A DNA stretch of 64,000 nt from Enterococcus sp. BWR-S5 (GCF_016745255.1 NZ_JADOEQ010000016.1:62001-126000); one strand, 5' to 3'; positions 46,439 through 55,455 are shown, counted from the stretch's first letter. Notes: generated by a model from the letters alone, not told the origin. Numbers and translations: made by a program.

Positions 46439-46507
46439 AGAAAAGTAGAATGAGTCGTTTAGCTTATCGTCAAGTGAGCTGACTCATGAAGCTAGACAAA
46501 TAGAAAA
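46439..46507. repeat. Dispersed intergenic repeat, copy 1
   Basis: AAAGTAGAATGAGTCGTTTA and the adjacent CTCATGAAGCTAGACAAATA resemble, with few mismatches but in the opposite order, segments at 52443-52472 and 52424-52447. It lies between the convergent dac-like gene and pgsA. Confidence 0.65.
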
Positions 46508-46550
46508 AACTGAACCACCACTCAATAAGAGCGGTAGTCCAGTTTTTTCC
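46504..46550. terminator. Bidirectional terminator
   Basis: AAAAAACTG-AC-ACC / GGT-GT-CAGTTTTTT stem, serving the dac-like gene and pgsA. Confidence 0.85.
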
Positions 46551-46551
46551 T

Positions 46552-47130
46552 TTACATCGATCCTTTAAATACCTCTGCATTTTTAGCAAAGTAATCTACA
46601 CCTGAGTAAATCGTAAAGATTAGACATGCATAGAGCATGATGTCTGCCATAGGTATGCCTAGCAGGTTGAATGGAATATTGTTAATAAGTAATAAGATGA
46701 TTGCCACCATTTGCGTGGCAGTTTTGACCTTGCCTGGCCATGCTGCTGCCATCACTTCGCCGCCCTCAACCAATAACAAGCGCAGACCTGTTACCGCCAG
46801 CTCACGACACACAATAATTGCAACGACCCATGCCGGTGCTTTTCCTTGACCAACCAGCATGATAAAAGCGGTCATAACCAGCATTTTATCCGCCAACGGA
46901 TCAGCAAATTTCCCAAAGTTTGTCACCAAGCCTCGTGCTCGAGCAATTTTTCCGTCCAGCCAATCAGTGATACTGGCTATGGCAAAAATAACGGCACCAA
47001 CCAATTGTGTAATTTCAAGCGTTGTATCCCCCACCGTGACTGTTCCCCAGTCCATCGAGACACTGACAACAATGATAAATATCGGAATCATAAAAATTCT
47101 AAGTACAGTTAATTTATTAGGTAAATTCAA
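46552..47130 (-). CDS. pgsA: CDP-diacylglycerol-glycerol-3-phosphate 3-phosphatidyltransferase
   Basis: Makes phosphatidylglycerol-phosphate from CDP-DAG. 192 residues with several membrane helices and the CDP-alcohol phosphotransferase signature D-(x)2-DG-(x)2-AR: TDWLDGKIARARG ... GKFADPLADKMLV. The start is TTG at 47130, with GAGGAATG upstream. It normally precedes cinA-recA; those are not next to it here, so the block is rearranged. Confidence 0.95.
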   Translation of the reverse strand: MNLPNKLTVLRIFMIPIFIIVVSVSMDWGTVTVGDTTLEITQLVGAVIFAIASITDWLDGKIARARGLVTNFGKFADPLADKMLVMTAFIMLVGQGKAPAWVVAIIVCRELAVTGLRLLLVEGGEVMAAAWPGKVKTATQMVAIILLLINNIPFNLLGIPMADIMLYACLIFTIYSGVDYFAKNAEVFKGSM

Positions 47131-47244
47131 CTTTCATTCCTCACTTTCCTATCCTATTTTACGTTATTCACTATTCACTGTCACGATAAACCCTTCAAAA
47201 AATAAAAAACGTCCATGTTACAGCTGAATAATGAACAAACGAAA

Positions 47245-47281
47245 AGAGGGACTGTGACATTCATATGCCTTAGTCCCCTAA
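47245..47281 (-). terminator. Terminator after rodZ
   Basis: AGGGGACT/AGTCCCT stem followed by CTTTTC on the minus strand; separates rodZ from pgsA, which thus likely has its own promoter in the 228-bp gap. Confidence 0.6.
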
Positions 47282-47358
47282 AACCAAATTAATGGTACAC
47301 CGAAGAGACAGCACACTTTAGCACTGGTCTCCTCAAGCATTGTCCGTTAAACAACTTT

Positions 47359-48243
47359 TTACTGTTTATAGGTAATGGTAAATACAATGTTTCGCTCACC
47401 AATTCCGGTATCATTCGGGTTGAAAATAACCGGTTGGCCATTCAGCTTCATGTCCATATACTCCGAAGCGCCCAGTGCAATTGTTACAGCTGTTGTACCG
47501 GCAGGAAGCTCAAACTCCTGAGTCTGACCGGCAGGCACCGTATACTGGAAGACATAGGCGCCATTGATGATGACACCTGCCCATGAGTTCCCTGTCGTTG
47601 CCGTAAAGGTGAATTTCGCAGGAGCAGCCACGTCCGTCGCTGTCATATTAACTAGACGGTTCTCTTCGTTGACGTAAGCTACCGTTGCTGTCGGCTCTGC
47701 GCTGCTTTCAACCGTCGAGCTTTCTACTGTTGAGCTCACAGTTGTCGAAGAACTGCTTTCACTTGTCATACTTGAATCAGAAATTCGTTCAATCGTTACA
47801 GTTGATTCAGGAACATCAATCATTGGGTTTGCTTTTTGATCCTGCCACATAGCATAGAACACAACCACAACGATTGCGAGACCAAATAGCGAAAGAATGA
47901 TTGCCGGTAAGCTTTTAAATAACCGACTCTCATGTTCTTCCTCATATATTTGAATCCGCGATTCTTCCAAATCCTTATACTGCGCGGCTAATTCAACATC
48001 CTCCGGCAAATCTTTTCCGTCAAAATAATTGATGAGCTCTTCCCCATCAAGATTCACTGCACTGGCATATTGACGAATAAATGCACGAACATAAAATGTA
48101 CCAGGCATGGAATCAAAATTATTCTCTTCGATTGCCATCAAGTAGCGCTTTTGAATCTTCGTAATTTGCTGCAGCTCGTCCAACGACATATTCATTTGTA
48201 GTCGTGCTTCTCTTAATTTTTTTCCTATATTCACACTGGCCAC
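47359..48243 (-). CDS. rodZ: RodZ-like HTH and transmembrane protein
   Basis: 294 residues: N-terminal Xre-type HTH (IGKKLREARLQMNMSLDELQQITKIQKRYLMAIEENNF), one membrane helix (LFKSLPAIILSLFGLAIVVVVFYAMW), a Ser/Thr-rich linker and a C-terminal DUF4115-like beta domain (AGVIINGAYVFQY). RodZ links the MreB cytoskeleton to the envelope. Start GTG 48243 has GGAG upstream; a second GTG follows at 48234. Lies between ymfI and pgsA as in Bacillus. Confidence 0.93.
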   Translation of the reverse strand: MASVNIGKKLREARLQMNMSLDELQQITKIQKRYLMAIEENNFDSMPGTFYVRAFIRQYASAVNLDGEELINYFDGKDLPEDVELAAQYKDLEESRIQIYEEEHESRLFKSLPAIILSLFGLAIVVVVFYAMWQDQKANPMIDVPESTVTIERISDSSMTSESSSSTTVSSTVESSTVESSAEPTATVAYVNEENRLVNMTATDVAAPAKFTFTATTGNSWAGVIINGAYVFQYTVPAGQTQEFELPAGTTAVTIALGASEYMDMKLNGQPVIFNPNDTGIGERNIVFTITYKQ

Positions 48244-48274
48244 TTGTTCATCTTCTCCAGTCTATCTAATTTCC

Positions 48275-48997
48275 TCAATACCATCCCCCATTGATAGGAA
48301 TGGTCGCTCCAGTTATATATGCTGCCTGATCGGAAAGTAAAAAAGCGGCGGCTCCGGCGACTTCTGCCGGGTGAGCCATTCTTCCGATTGCTGCTCGTTC
48401 TTCTATTTGTCGTTTCTCAGTTTCTGTCCATTGTTGATTCATTGCGGTTGCTACGGCTCCCGGTGCCACAGTGTTCACTGTAATACCCAAGCTCGCTACT
48501 TCTTTGCTATAGGCTCGGACAAAAGCTTCCTGTCCGCCCTTTACACCGCTATACACAGCTTCCATGCTGCTGCCATACTGGCCATACACCGATCCGATAA
48601 AAACAATCCGTCCATGTCCGCTTCGGCTCAATTTTTTCTGCAACTCCTGACAAATCAATAAGGGGGTTTTCAAATGGATGGTCAACAGACTGTCGATATC
48701 TGATTCCGTCTGGTCCGTTAATAGTCCATAGCGAGTAAATCCACTGGCGAAAACCACTGCATCAACCTGAAATAATTGCTTGAAAAAGGTTGGTAATACT
48801 GCTTCGTCCAACATATCTAAGGATACCATAAAAAAATCTTGCTGAGGATAACAATTTTGAAAGTTTCTTACCAAATTCTCTACTTTTTCTTTGTTTTTAT
48901 GATAATGACAATACAGGGACCAGCCTTGCGCTGCAAGCTCCTCGGCAATAGCCGCACCAATTCCGCCGCTTGCCCCCATAATCAACGCATTCTTCAT
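48275..48997 (-). CDS. ymfI: SDR-family oxidoreductase, YmfI type (EF-P 5-aminopentanone reductase)
   Basis: 240 residues of the classical short-chain dehydrogenase fold: GASGGIGAAIAEEL (NADP loop), VFIGSVYGQYGSSMEAVYSGVKGG (Ser, Tyr and Lys catalytic triad) and VNTVAPGAVATAM. Synteny with ymfH/ymfF and rodZ points to the reductase that completes the EF-P lysine modification in Bacillus. Confidence 0.85.
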   Translation of the reverse strand: MKNALIMGASGGIGAAIAEELAAQGWSLYCHYHKNKEKVENLVRNFQNCYPQQDFFMVSLDMLDEAVLPTFFKQLFQVDAVVFASGFTRYGLLTDQTESDIDSLLTIHLKTPLLICQELQKKLSRSGHGRIVFIGSVYGQYGSSMEAVYSGVKGGQEAFVRAYSKEVASLGITVNTVAPGAVATAMNQQWTETEKRQIEERAAIGRMAHPAEVAGAAAFLLSDQAAYITGATIPINGGWY

Positions 48998-49104
48998 GAT
49001 TCGCTCCTTGATTGTCTAGTAGTCAGCAACAAACAACGGAGCTGGAATAAACAATCTTCCAGCTCACAAATAATTTTTTTCACTCGCCTTGTACAGGTTT
49101 ATTC

Positions 49105-50397
49105 CTATTTCTCAGGAGAAATATAGAAGCGGCTCAAGCCTTCTTTCTTCACAAATGTCTTAGCAGCCTCTTTGATGTCAGCAAGTTGGATACTATCGAT
49201 GACCGACAGCATATCAAACAAGGTCACATCGCCAAATAAAGATTGTGAAAATTGATTTGCAATATATTCTAAAGAATTCAACGATTGGAAATGCTTGCCA
49301 ATCATTTTCTTTTTCAATAAACTTAAATTTTCTTCTGTCATTTCTGCACTGTCTTCATAGCCAAGCAAAATTTCTTCAATGGCTTCCGCCAATTTTTCCG
49401 GCTGATCACTGTCGCCGCCAAAATCGGCAAAATGGAAGCTGCGATCCAAACTGAATTCATAGCTGAAGCTATCATCAAGCAAGCCGGCGTTATAAAGGTT
49501 TAAATAATTTTGAGAAGTGTTCCCAAACAGCAGCTGTAAGAAGAGATTCATCGCTGTTTTATATTTTAAAAGAGCGGCTCCCTCTTCAGGTACCTCGTCC
49601 AATCCTTTTAGACCAACCAGCACTTTTTTCCGTTGTACGGGCATCGTAATCGAGCTTTCACGAACAATTTCCTCAACGGTTTCTTCAGGAAAATGACGCT
49701 TAATTGGTGCTGCTGCTTCAAACGATTTTTCTCCTTGATTCTGACGAATAAACGCCATCATTTCTTCCGGATCCATTTTACCAACTACAAATAGAGTCAT
49801 ATTACTTGGATGATAGAACGTATGATAACAGGTATATAAATCCTCTGCAGTGATTTCATCAATGCTTTCCACCGTTCCTGCGATATCAATATGCAGTGGA
49901 TGTTTAGGATACAGATTGCCCAGAATACCGAAAAACAGACGCCAATCTGAGTCATCCCGATACATTTGAATTTCCTGCCCAATAATTCCTTTTTCCTTCT
50001 CTACCGTTTCTTCTGTAAAATAAGGTGCTTGTACAAAATCCAATAACGTTTCAAGATTTTTTTCTACTTGGTCAGTTGTTGAGAAAAGGTAACTTGTCTT
50101 CGTGAAGCTGGTAAAAGCATTCGCAGAAGCTCCCTGACGACCAAAGGCCTGAAACACATCGCCATCTTCTTTTTCAAACATTTTATGCTCTAAGAAGTGA
50201 GCAATCCCATCCGGCACTCGAGTGAACTCTGATTTGCCAAGTGGAACAAACTCATTGTCAATTGAGCCATAATTCGTCGTAAATAAGCCATAGGTTTTAT
50301 GGTAATCATTTTTCGGTAGCAGATAAACGGTTAAACCATTCTCTAAAACCTCTGTGTAAAGCACTTCATTGATTTGAGGATACATTTTTTTCTCCAT
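49105..50397 (-). CDS. ymfH: M16-family zinc peptidase, YmfH type
   Basis: 430 residues. The inverted zinc motif HFLEH (67-71) with the following Glu in EKGIIGQEIQMYRDD makes it the catalytic member of the pair. GGGGGAG precedes the ATG. The start overlaps the ymfF stop by a few bases, so both are coupled. Physiological substrate not known. Confidence 0.93.
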   Translation of the reverse strand: MEKKMYPQINEVLYTEVLENGLTVYLLPKNDYHKTYGLFTTNYGSIDNEFVPLGKSEFTRVPDGIAHFLEHKMFEKEDGDVFQAFGRQGASANAFTSFTKTSYLFSTTDQVEKNLETLLDFVQAPYFTEETVEKEKGIIGQEIQMYRDDSDWRLFFGILGNLYPKHPLHIDIAGTVESIDEITAEDLYTCYHTFYHPSNMTLFVVGKMDPEEMMAFIRQNQGEKSFEAAAPIKRHFPEETVEEIVRESSITMPVQRKKVLVGLKGLDEVPEEGAALLKYKTAMNLFLQLLFGNTSQNYLNLYNAGLLDDSFSYEFSLDRSFHFADFGGDSDQPEKLAEAIEEILLGYEDSAEMTEENLSLLKKKMIGKHFQSLNSLEYIANQFSQSLFGDVTLFDMLSVIDSIQLADIKEAAKTFVKKEGLSRFYISPEK

Positions 50398-51659
50398 TAT
50401 TCTGCTCCCCCTTCCAAAAAGAAAATCGCCTGCATGGTCACTTGTTTTGCTACTTTCTGGATATCATGAACAGTGACAGCCTCCATACGACGAATCCATT
50501 CCTCCGGCTTCAAATAGGTGTCCGGCAGTAGAAACGCTGTATAGGCAGATTCCAACACAGCCCCTGCGTTATCAAGAGACAACAGGTATTGGTTTTTCAG
50601 CATTGCTTTTGTTTGCTGCAGCTCTTCGTCTGAAATTTTCCCCTGACGGATATTTTCCAGCTCCTCGGAAACCAGACGCAGAACCTTTTCACGATTTTTT
50701 CCATCGATACCTGTCTGCACACTCAACATTCCTCGGAACGTATCTACATTACTGGATGCATAATAGGCCAAATTTTCTTTTTCGCGAACATTCATAAAGA
50801 GCTTAGAATGCGGAAACCCACCGAAAATTCCATTGAACAACTGCAACGCAAAGTAAGAAGATTCTCCATAGAATACATTTGTATCGTAACCGATATTTAG
50901 CTTGGACTGCGCCAGCTTCTCTCTCTCAGAGCGTTCTTTGATAATGTTATCGATTGTATGACGATAGAATATTTCTCCGATTCCTTCTTCACGATCAGTA
51001 AACGGCAGCTCAGAGAATAGGGCATGAATTCGCTCCTCTTCAACATCACCTAAAACGAAAATATCGATTTGGTCCTCTGCCATCATTTTGTGGTGGTAAG
51101 CAGCTAAACTTTCAGCCGTTTCCTTTTGTAAATCCTCTAATGTACCAAAGCTTGGAATTTTCTGATCCTCTGAATCACTAAAATAAAGATTTTGCAGTGA
51201 GAGAGCAGCATAAGCCTGCTTATCTTCGCTTACGCTTTGCAGGTAAGCAGCCGTGTTCTCCTTTTCTCGATCAAAGGTCTCTTGATCAAAATATCCCTCT
51301 GTAATATTTGGGTAGAAAAGAACTTCTTTGATGAAGGCAACAGACTCTTCCAAAACAGTCGAATCTTTCAAATATTTATCATTCACAATACTCATTGACA
51401 AATTCAGCCAATGCAGATTTCCCTTCTTGTTTACATTCAAGCCAAAGCTGGCACCGTATAGCTCAGCTAGTTTTTCACTCATCTGTGTCTGAGTTGGATA
51501 ATGAAGACTGTTCGTCTCCAGCAAGCTGGTTAAAAGGGTTCTTTTGGTAATAGTTTCTCGATCCAATAATGTATTGAAACGTATAAAGATACGTATGGTT
51601 TTATATTTTTCAGTCGGAAGAACATGCAGATTAACACCTTTAGCTAATTTAACTGACAT
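50397..51659 (-). CDS. ymfF: M16-family peptidase-like protein, YmfF type (probably inactive subunit)
   Basis: 420 residues, M16 fold. At the place of the zinc motif the sequence reads SLLETNSLHYPT, without HxxEH, so it is probably non-catalytic and pairs with YmfH. FGGFPHSKLFMNVREKENLAYYASS in the second half matches the family's conserved R..NLAY segment. Confidence 0.9.
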   Translation of the reverse strand: MSVKLAKGVNLHVLPTEKYKTIRIFIRFNTLLDRETITKRTLLTSLLETNSLHYPTQTQMSEKLAELYGASFGLNVNKKGNLHWLNLSMSIVNDKYLKDSTVLEESVAFIKEVLFYPNITEGYFDQETFDREKENTAAYLQSVSEDKQAYAALSLQNLYFSDSEDQKIPSFGTLEDLQKETAESLAAYHHKMMAEDQIDIFVLGDVEEERIHALFSELPFTDREEGIGEIFYRHTIDNIIKERSEREKLAQSKLNIGYDTNVFYGESSYFALQLFNGIFGGFPHSKLFMNVREKENLAYYASSNVDTFRGMLSVQTGIDGKNREKVLRLVSEELENIRQGKISDEELQQTKAMLKNQYLLSLDNAGAVLESAYTAFLLPDTYLKPEEWIRRMEAVTVHDIQKVAKQVTMQAIFFLEGGAE

Positions 51660-51862
51660 TTTCTCAACCCTTTCTTTGTGGTTTTATAGTAATCAATATT
51701 CCTTTGAAATTCAATTAACCCAAAGGATTTAAAGACTTTTTTAACATTCTGCAACTCCTAATAATTATAGCATAGCTTTCCATACTTTTAGACGCTCAAA
51801 CTTTTTTCGTTTAAAATTATTCTAATTTTGAGTATACTGAAATATATAGAGGAGGGAATTAC

Positions 51863-52261
51863 ATGTTCAAAGAATTTAAAGATTTTATGATGAGGGGAAA
51901 TGTCCTTGATCTAGCCGTCGGGGTCGTTATAGGTAGTGCATTTACAGCCATCGTTACAAAGGTGGTCGAGGGGCTTATTACACCTATCGTCAGCTTAATT
52001 ATTGTGATGGTTACCGGAAAATCAAGTGCAGACGATGCGTTCGGTTCTATGGTCTTCAAGGTTCAAGGTGTGGATTTTAATGTCGGCTCTGTCATCAGTG
52101 CTATTATTACATTTGTTATTACAGCATTCGTTTTATTCCTGATTGTAAAAGCAGCGAACAAGATGAAAAAACCGGAAGAAGAAAAAGAAGCAGACCCAAC
52201 AGCAGAAGACTACCTGGCAGAAATCCGTGACCTGCTTGCTGAACAAAATAAAAAAGACTAG
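51863..52261 (+). CDS. mscL: Large-conductance mechanosensitive channel
   Basis: 132 residues. MFKEFKDFMMRGNVLDLAVGVVIG (first helix and pore), the DFNVGSVISAIITFVITAFVLFLIVKA second helix and a charged C-terminal helix (EIRDLLAEQNKKD). It opens under hypo-osmotic shock. GAGGAGGG precedes the ATG; a TATACT box lies at 51833-51838. Confidence 0.97.
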   Translation: MFKEFKDFMMRGNVLDLAVGVVIGSAFTAIVTKVVEGLITPIVSLIIVMVTGKSSADDAFGSMVFKVQGVDFNVGSVISAIITFVITAFVLFLIVKAANKMKKPEEEKEADPTAEDYLAEIRDLLAEQNKKD

Positions 52262-52271
52262 GTGAATGGAA

Positions 52272-52472
52272 AAGCTACATGAGCTTGATTAGACTTTGAG
52301 TAACCAATTAGGTACTGCTTAACATCAACTCATGCTTCGTTGTGTTTCACAACAATTAGGAAATCCACTGATAAGATGAGTTTTATCTTAACAGTGGATT
52401 TATCTATTTACCGAAAAGTCTAGCTCATGTAGTTAGACAATTAGAAAAGCAGAATGAGTCACTTAGCTCATG
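52272..52472. repeat. Inverted-repeat element and dispersed repeat, copy 2
   Basis: CTACATGAGCT near 52275 faces AGCTCATGTAG near 52422, enclosing about 150 bp with an inner hairpin. Its right end (52424-52472) resembles the repeat at 46439-46507. The 451-bp gap to the next gene has no frame but two terminators and a promoter. Confidence 0.55.
52361..52401 (+). terminator. Hairpin after mscL (probable terminator)
   Basis: AAATCCACTG-TAAGAT / ATCTTA-CAGTGGATTT stem within the repeat element. Confidence 0.6.
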
Positions 52473-52483
52473 CGCGATATAAG

Positions 52484-52523
52484 AAACTGTCCCATGGTGT
52501 TCTTTACCGTGAGACAGTTTTTA
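52484..52523 (+). terminator. Rho-independent terminator
   Basis: AAACTGTC-C-GGT / ACC-G-GACAGTTT followed by TTTAC; shields the following operon from upstream transcription. Confidence 0.75.
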
Positions 52524-52650
52524 CTTGTTATTAAGACAGTGCATAGGAAACGGTTAGCTTATACTATCTTTTCGATTAACTAATTGTGATGGATGACCTA
52601 GTTTAATCTTATGGAAAAGTGTAAATTAAATAACGCTATTTAGGATTTTT

Positions 52651-52681
52651 TTGATAAAAATATTTATTATTATGATATAAT
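52651..52681 (+). promoter_or_regulatory. Likely promoter of the lipase-effector operon
   Basis: TTGATA, a 19-bp spacer, TATAAT, 32 bp before the first ATG. The spacing is slightly long. Confidence 0.45.
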
Positions 52682-52712
52682 CAATTGATTATCTTTTGTT
52701 CTGGAGGACATA

Positions 52713-53117
52713 ATGAATAAACGAATTACTATAATATTAGGAATTATGACTATGGTAATAATTGGAGTAGGAGGAAAAATTTATATGGATACATGGTCAA
52801 AGGAAAATAATATACCAAAAAATACAGATATATATGAATCAGAAAAAACTGCTGTGCTAGCAATTAAAAATACTTTTTCAGAAATTAAATCAATAGAATT
52901 TTCGGAAACAATATATAATAGTACAACTGATTCATATAATATGATTGTTAAAATGACTACTATTGAAGGAAGCTCTGTAAAATTTAGTATTGGGTTTATG
53001 AATAAAGACACAGAATTACAAGACTATGGGATAGAAAACAGAGATATTCAAAAAGAAGGAGAAACAAAAAGCAAAGTTTTGGTTACATATTCTAATGGCG
53101 TTAAGGGAGAGATTTAG
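52713..53117 (+). CDS. Membrane-anchored small protein, candidate immunity to lipase effector
   Basis: 134 residues: a hydrophobic N-terminal segment (IILGIMTMVIIGVGGKIYM) and an extracytoplasmic beta-rich domain; no lipobox cysteine is seen. GGAGG-type site before the ATG. It is directly upstream of the lipase-type effector. In S. aureus the TslA lipase is neutralised by a surface-exposed lipoprotein (TilA); location and membrane anchoring suggest the same role here, but sequence relationship is not established. AT-rich DNA. Confidence 0.6.
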   Translation: MNKRITIILGIMTMVIIGVGGKIYMDTWSKENNIPKNTDIYESEKTAVLAIKNTFSEIKSIEFSETIYNSTTDSYNMIVKMTTIEGSSVKFSIGFMNKDTELQDYGIENRDIQKEGETKSKVLVTYSNGVKGEI

Positions 53118-53120
53118 GTT

Positions 53121-54371
53121 TTGAGTACAGAACATTCTTATAATAGGCTTAGCGACAGGGTTTACTGGTTAGACCCAAAACATGACAAGTACGATCCAAC
53201 AATGAAACCAGGAGCTATTAGAAAACTAGCAGGAATTGAATATAAAATTCTTGATATTGAAACCAACTCAGAAAACGGCATGCAGGCAATGGCCGTTGCC
53301 CCAATTGTTAATGGAAAACCAGATACCTCACAGGTCGTGATTGCCTATGCAGGAACGAATCAATCTGATAGTTTAGATATAGCGACAGATGCACAAACAG
53401 TTGGTTTGGGACTCGAGGAACTCCATTCGTTTCATTTGTTTGGACCAACCGACTCTGTGGATGCACAGTCTGTCACTGCTCAACGATTTGCAGAATCTAT
53501 CAGAAATCAGTATCCATTTGCAACAATTACAACAACTGGTCATTCTTTAGGCGAAAGTTTGGCTTTTTTTATTGCCGCAGAAAACAAGTGGATGAATGTG
53601 GGTTTCAATGGACCTTATGCAGGAAGTATGATGTCAAAAGATGCGAAAAAATGGGCGGAAGACAATCCAGGAATGTTTTATAATTATCGGAATAGGTATG
53701 ATGTTATCGGAGGCGCTCTAGTTGCCGGTCGAGATTTTGCCATTATTATTGATGTGGAAAAGGATGGAACATTAGCCGATCGAGTTGGCGCATACCATAG
53801 TCTTGGTATGTGGGATTTTGATAAAAAAACAGGACGATTGTTGATTCCTGACAATGAATTCAACGAAAAAGCGATTAAGAAACGGGCGGAGAATGATAAG
53901 CAGCAAATGCTGGGCATTCTAAACAGTACACAGTCTTGGATGAAATCTCTGCGAGATAAATTGACGAAAAGCGGTGGCGGTTTATCTACTAATGAAGCTA
54001 TTTTCCTAGACAGCAGTGAAGCGCTTCTTGTTCTAAATGCACAAATGAATACAGTCAATGCGACGTTTTCAGAAGTGGAAAGCTTCCTTCATCAACAAAC
54101 AGAAAAAGCAGAACAAGCTTGGCAAAAATCGTTGGATGCAGGAAGAACATTAGGTCCTGATTTAAGTGAATCTGAAATACTGGAAGCACTCGAATCTATG
54201 GGTGTCAGTAAAACAATCATTTCCGATCAGCCTAGAGAAAGAAATGAATCGAAAATCGCTGAGTACAGAGAGATTGCAAGCAGCTGTGATACGCTCAAAT
54301 CAGAAATTCACGGAAGTATTGAAAAGCTGTTATCCGTTGATCAAGAATTAGCAACGCAGTTTCAAGCATAA
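53121..54371 (+). CDS. Type VII effector with N-terminal lipase and C-terminal LXG-like domain (TslA-like)
   Basis: 416 residues from a TTG start, 3 bp after the previous stop. Residues 1-240 are a class-3-lipase-like alpha/beta hydrolase: nucleophile elbow TGHSLG (Ser142), Asp194 in RYDVIG and His226 in AYHSL form a likely triad; the residue after the elbow is Glu where Gly is usual. Residues ~245-416 are helical (EALLVLNAQMNTVNATFSEVESFL, ESKIAEYREIASSC) and resemble LXG targeting domains, placed at the C-terminus. This is the layout of S. aureus TslA, whose domains are reversed relative to ordinary LXG toxins. No signal peptide. Confidence 0.75.
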   Translation: MSTEHSYNRLSDRVYWLDPKHDKYDPTMKPGAIRKLAGIEYKILDIETNSENGMQAMAVAPIVNGKPDTSQVVIAYAGTNQSDSLDIATDAQTVGLGLEELHSFHLFGPTDSVDAQSVTAQRFAESIRNQYPFATITTTGHSLGESLAFFIAAENKWMNVGFNGPYAGSMMSKDAKKWAEDNPGMFYNYRNRYDVIGGALVAGRDFAIIIDVEKDGTLADRVGAYHSLGMWDFDKKTGRLLIPDNEFNEKAIKKRAENDKQQMLGILNSTQSWMKSLRDKLTKSGGGLSTNEAIFLDSSEALLVLNAQMNTVNATFSEVESFLHQQTEKAEQAWQKSLDAGRTLGPDLSESEILEALESMGVSKTIISDQPRERNESKIAEYREIASSCDTLKSEIHGSIEKLLSVDQELATQFQA

Positions 54372-54395
54372 TAACTGTAAAGGAATACGTTAAAA

Positions 54396-54704
54396 ATGGA
54401 TAAAGAAGAAGAACTAAAGCTGGAGTATACGAAAGAATTGCGCATATGCGAGGAAAAAGAAGACCAGTTGGCAAGGAACAAAACAAAGGTATTTCAAGAA
54501 ATGGATGACTATATCAAAGAGACGGAGTATTGGGCTGGAAAACTTCCTTATGGTCGTGAAGCCTTATCTGAAGCTTATCGTAATTTTCAAAATGAATCGT
54601 TAGAATTAGAGGATCGATTTCATCAGGAAAGAAAAAGAATAATGAATGAGATGGAAGAGTTAGAGCAGAACTATAAAAAGGAACTACGTAATTTAGAACA
54701 CTAA
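54396..54704 (+). CDS. Coiled-coil LXG-partner-like protein
   Basis: 102 residues, almost wholly helical and charged (MDKEEELKLEYTKELRICEEKEDQLARNKTK..., ending ELEQNYKKELRNLEH). Downstream of the lipase effector and similar in build to the Lap2/TlaA-type helpers that bind LXG domains. The specific family is not recognised. AAGGAAT-type site upstream of the ATG. Confidence 0.65.
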   Translation: MDKEEELKLEYTKELRICEEKEDQLARNKTKVFQEMDDYIKETEYWAGKLPYGREALSEAYRNFQNESLELEDRFHQERKRIMNEMEELEQNYKKELRNLEH

Positions 54705-54723
54705 AGGGAGTATTTTAGAAGAC

Positions 54724-55008
54724 ATGGCAGAGATATTCACAGATGAAATTCTTGACGAAGCTGGACTAAAGGAGCTTAGGAAAGCGAGACAAAAAAATAA
54801 TATTCGTTCTTTCGTAGGTTCAGCTGCACTCATGGACCACACGTCGAGAGAACAAGATGTACAATCAATTACTGATACATACATAGATGAATTGAAAAGT
54901 TCTTTAGAGAGTTTGTCAAGTAATCTAGGCACCTCTCTAAAAGGACAAACAGGTAAAAAAGTAAAAGAGGCATTAACACAGCAGGCTTCAAAAATTCAAT
55001 CGATATAA
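54724..55008 (+). CDS. Small helical LXG-partner-like protein
   Basis: 94 residues (MAEIFTDEILDEAGLKELRK to QQASKIQSI), helical, cytoplasmic; the last ~50 residues (DTYIDELKSSLESLSSNLGTSLKGQTGKKVKEAL) form an amphipathic helix like WXG100-type partners. Last gene of the effector operon, followed by a terminator. Likely the second helper, by analogy with the two-helper LXG complexes. Confidence 0.62.
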   Translation: MAEIFTDEILDEAGLKELRKARQKNNIRSFVGSAALMDHTSREQDVQSITDTYIDELKSSLESLSSNLGTSLKGQTGKKVKEALTQQASKIQSI

Positions 55009-55115
55009 GTAATCGCGTACTAATAGTTTTCCTGTCTCGATAAAGAAATATAAAATCATTACCTCAAATGGTTTGCTTGTTGCTGTACAAGGCTAAATCA
55101 AAAAAGAATAACACT

Positions 55116-55152
55116 AAAAAGCACCCCGATAGGCAATATCGAAGTGCTTTTT
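55116..55152 (+). terminator. Terminator of the effector operon
   Basis: AAAAAGCAC-CGATA / TATCG-GTGCTTTTT stem with T tail. Confidence 0.9.
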
Positions 55153-55170
55153 GCTTATTTACACACACAA

Positions 55171-55198
55171 GGCTGAAAACCGGAGGAGGTTTTCAGCC
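55171..55198 (+). terminator. Second hairpin downstream
   Basis: GGCTGAAAACC / GGTTTTCAGCC stem with GGAGGA in the loop, then GTTTTAGG; probably a second terminator. The rest of the 491-bp gap (55009-55499) shows no gene. Confidence 0.55.
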
Positions 55199-55455
55199 GT
55201 TTTAGGAGAAAAATGAAATTGAAGAAAAGTCTTTTATTTGATTCTTATTCTAGTCGCCAATTATGAATAATTTATGATTGAACTGTAGCAAAACTGCTAA
55301 TTTTCCATTAACTCTTTTTTCATTCCTTCTCCATATAGAATACAGCTGGAAAAGCTATGTCGGTTCGAATTGTCTATTGCATTAGTCGAATAGTATGCGT
55401 AACCTCAAGCACACAGAACTTTTCTCTCAAAAACTTTATGACACCTTTACCAAAT

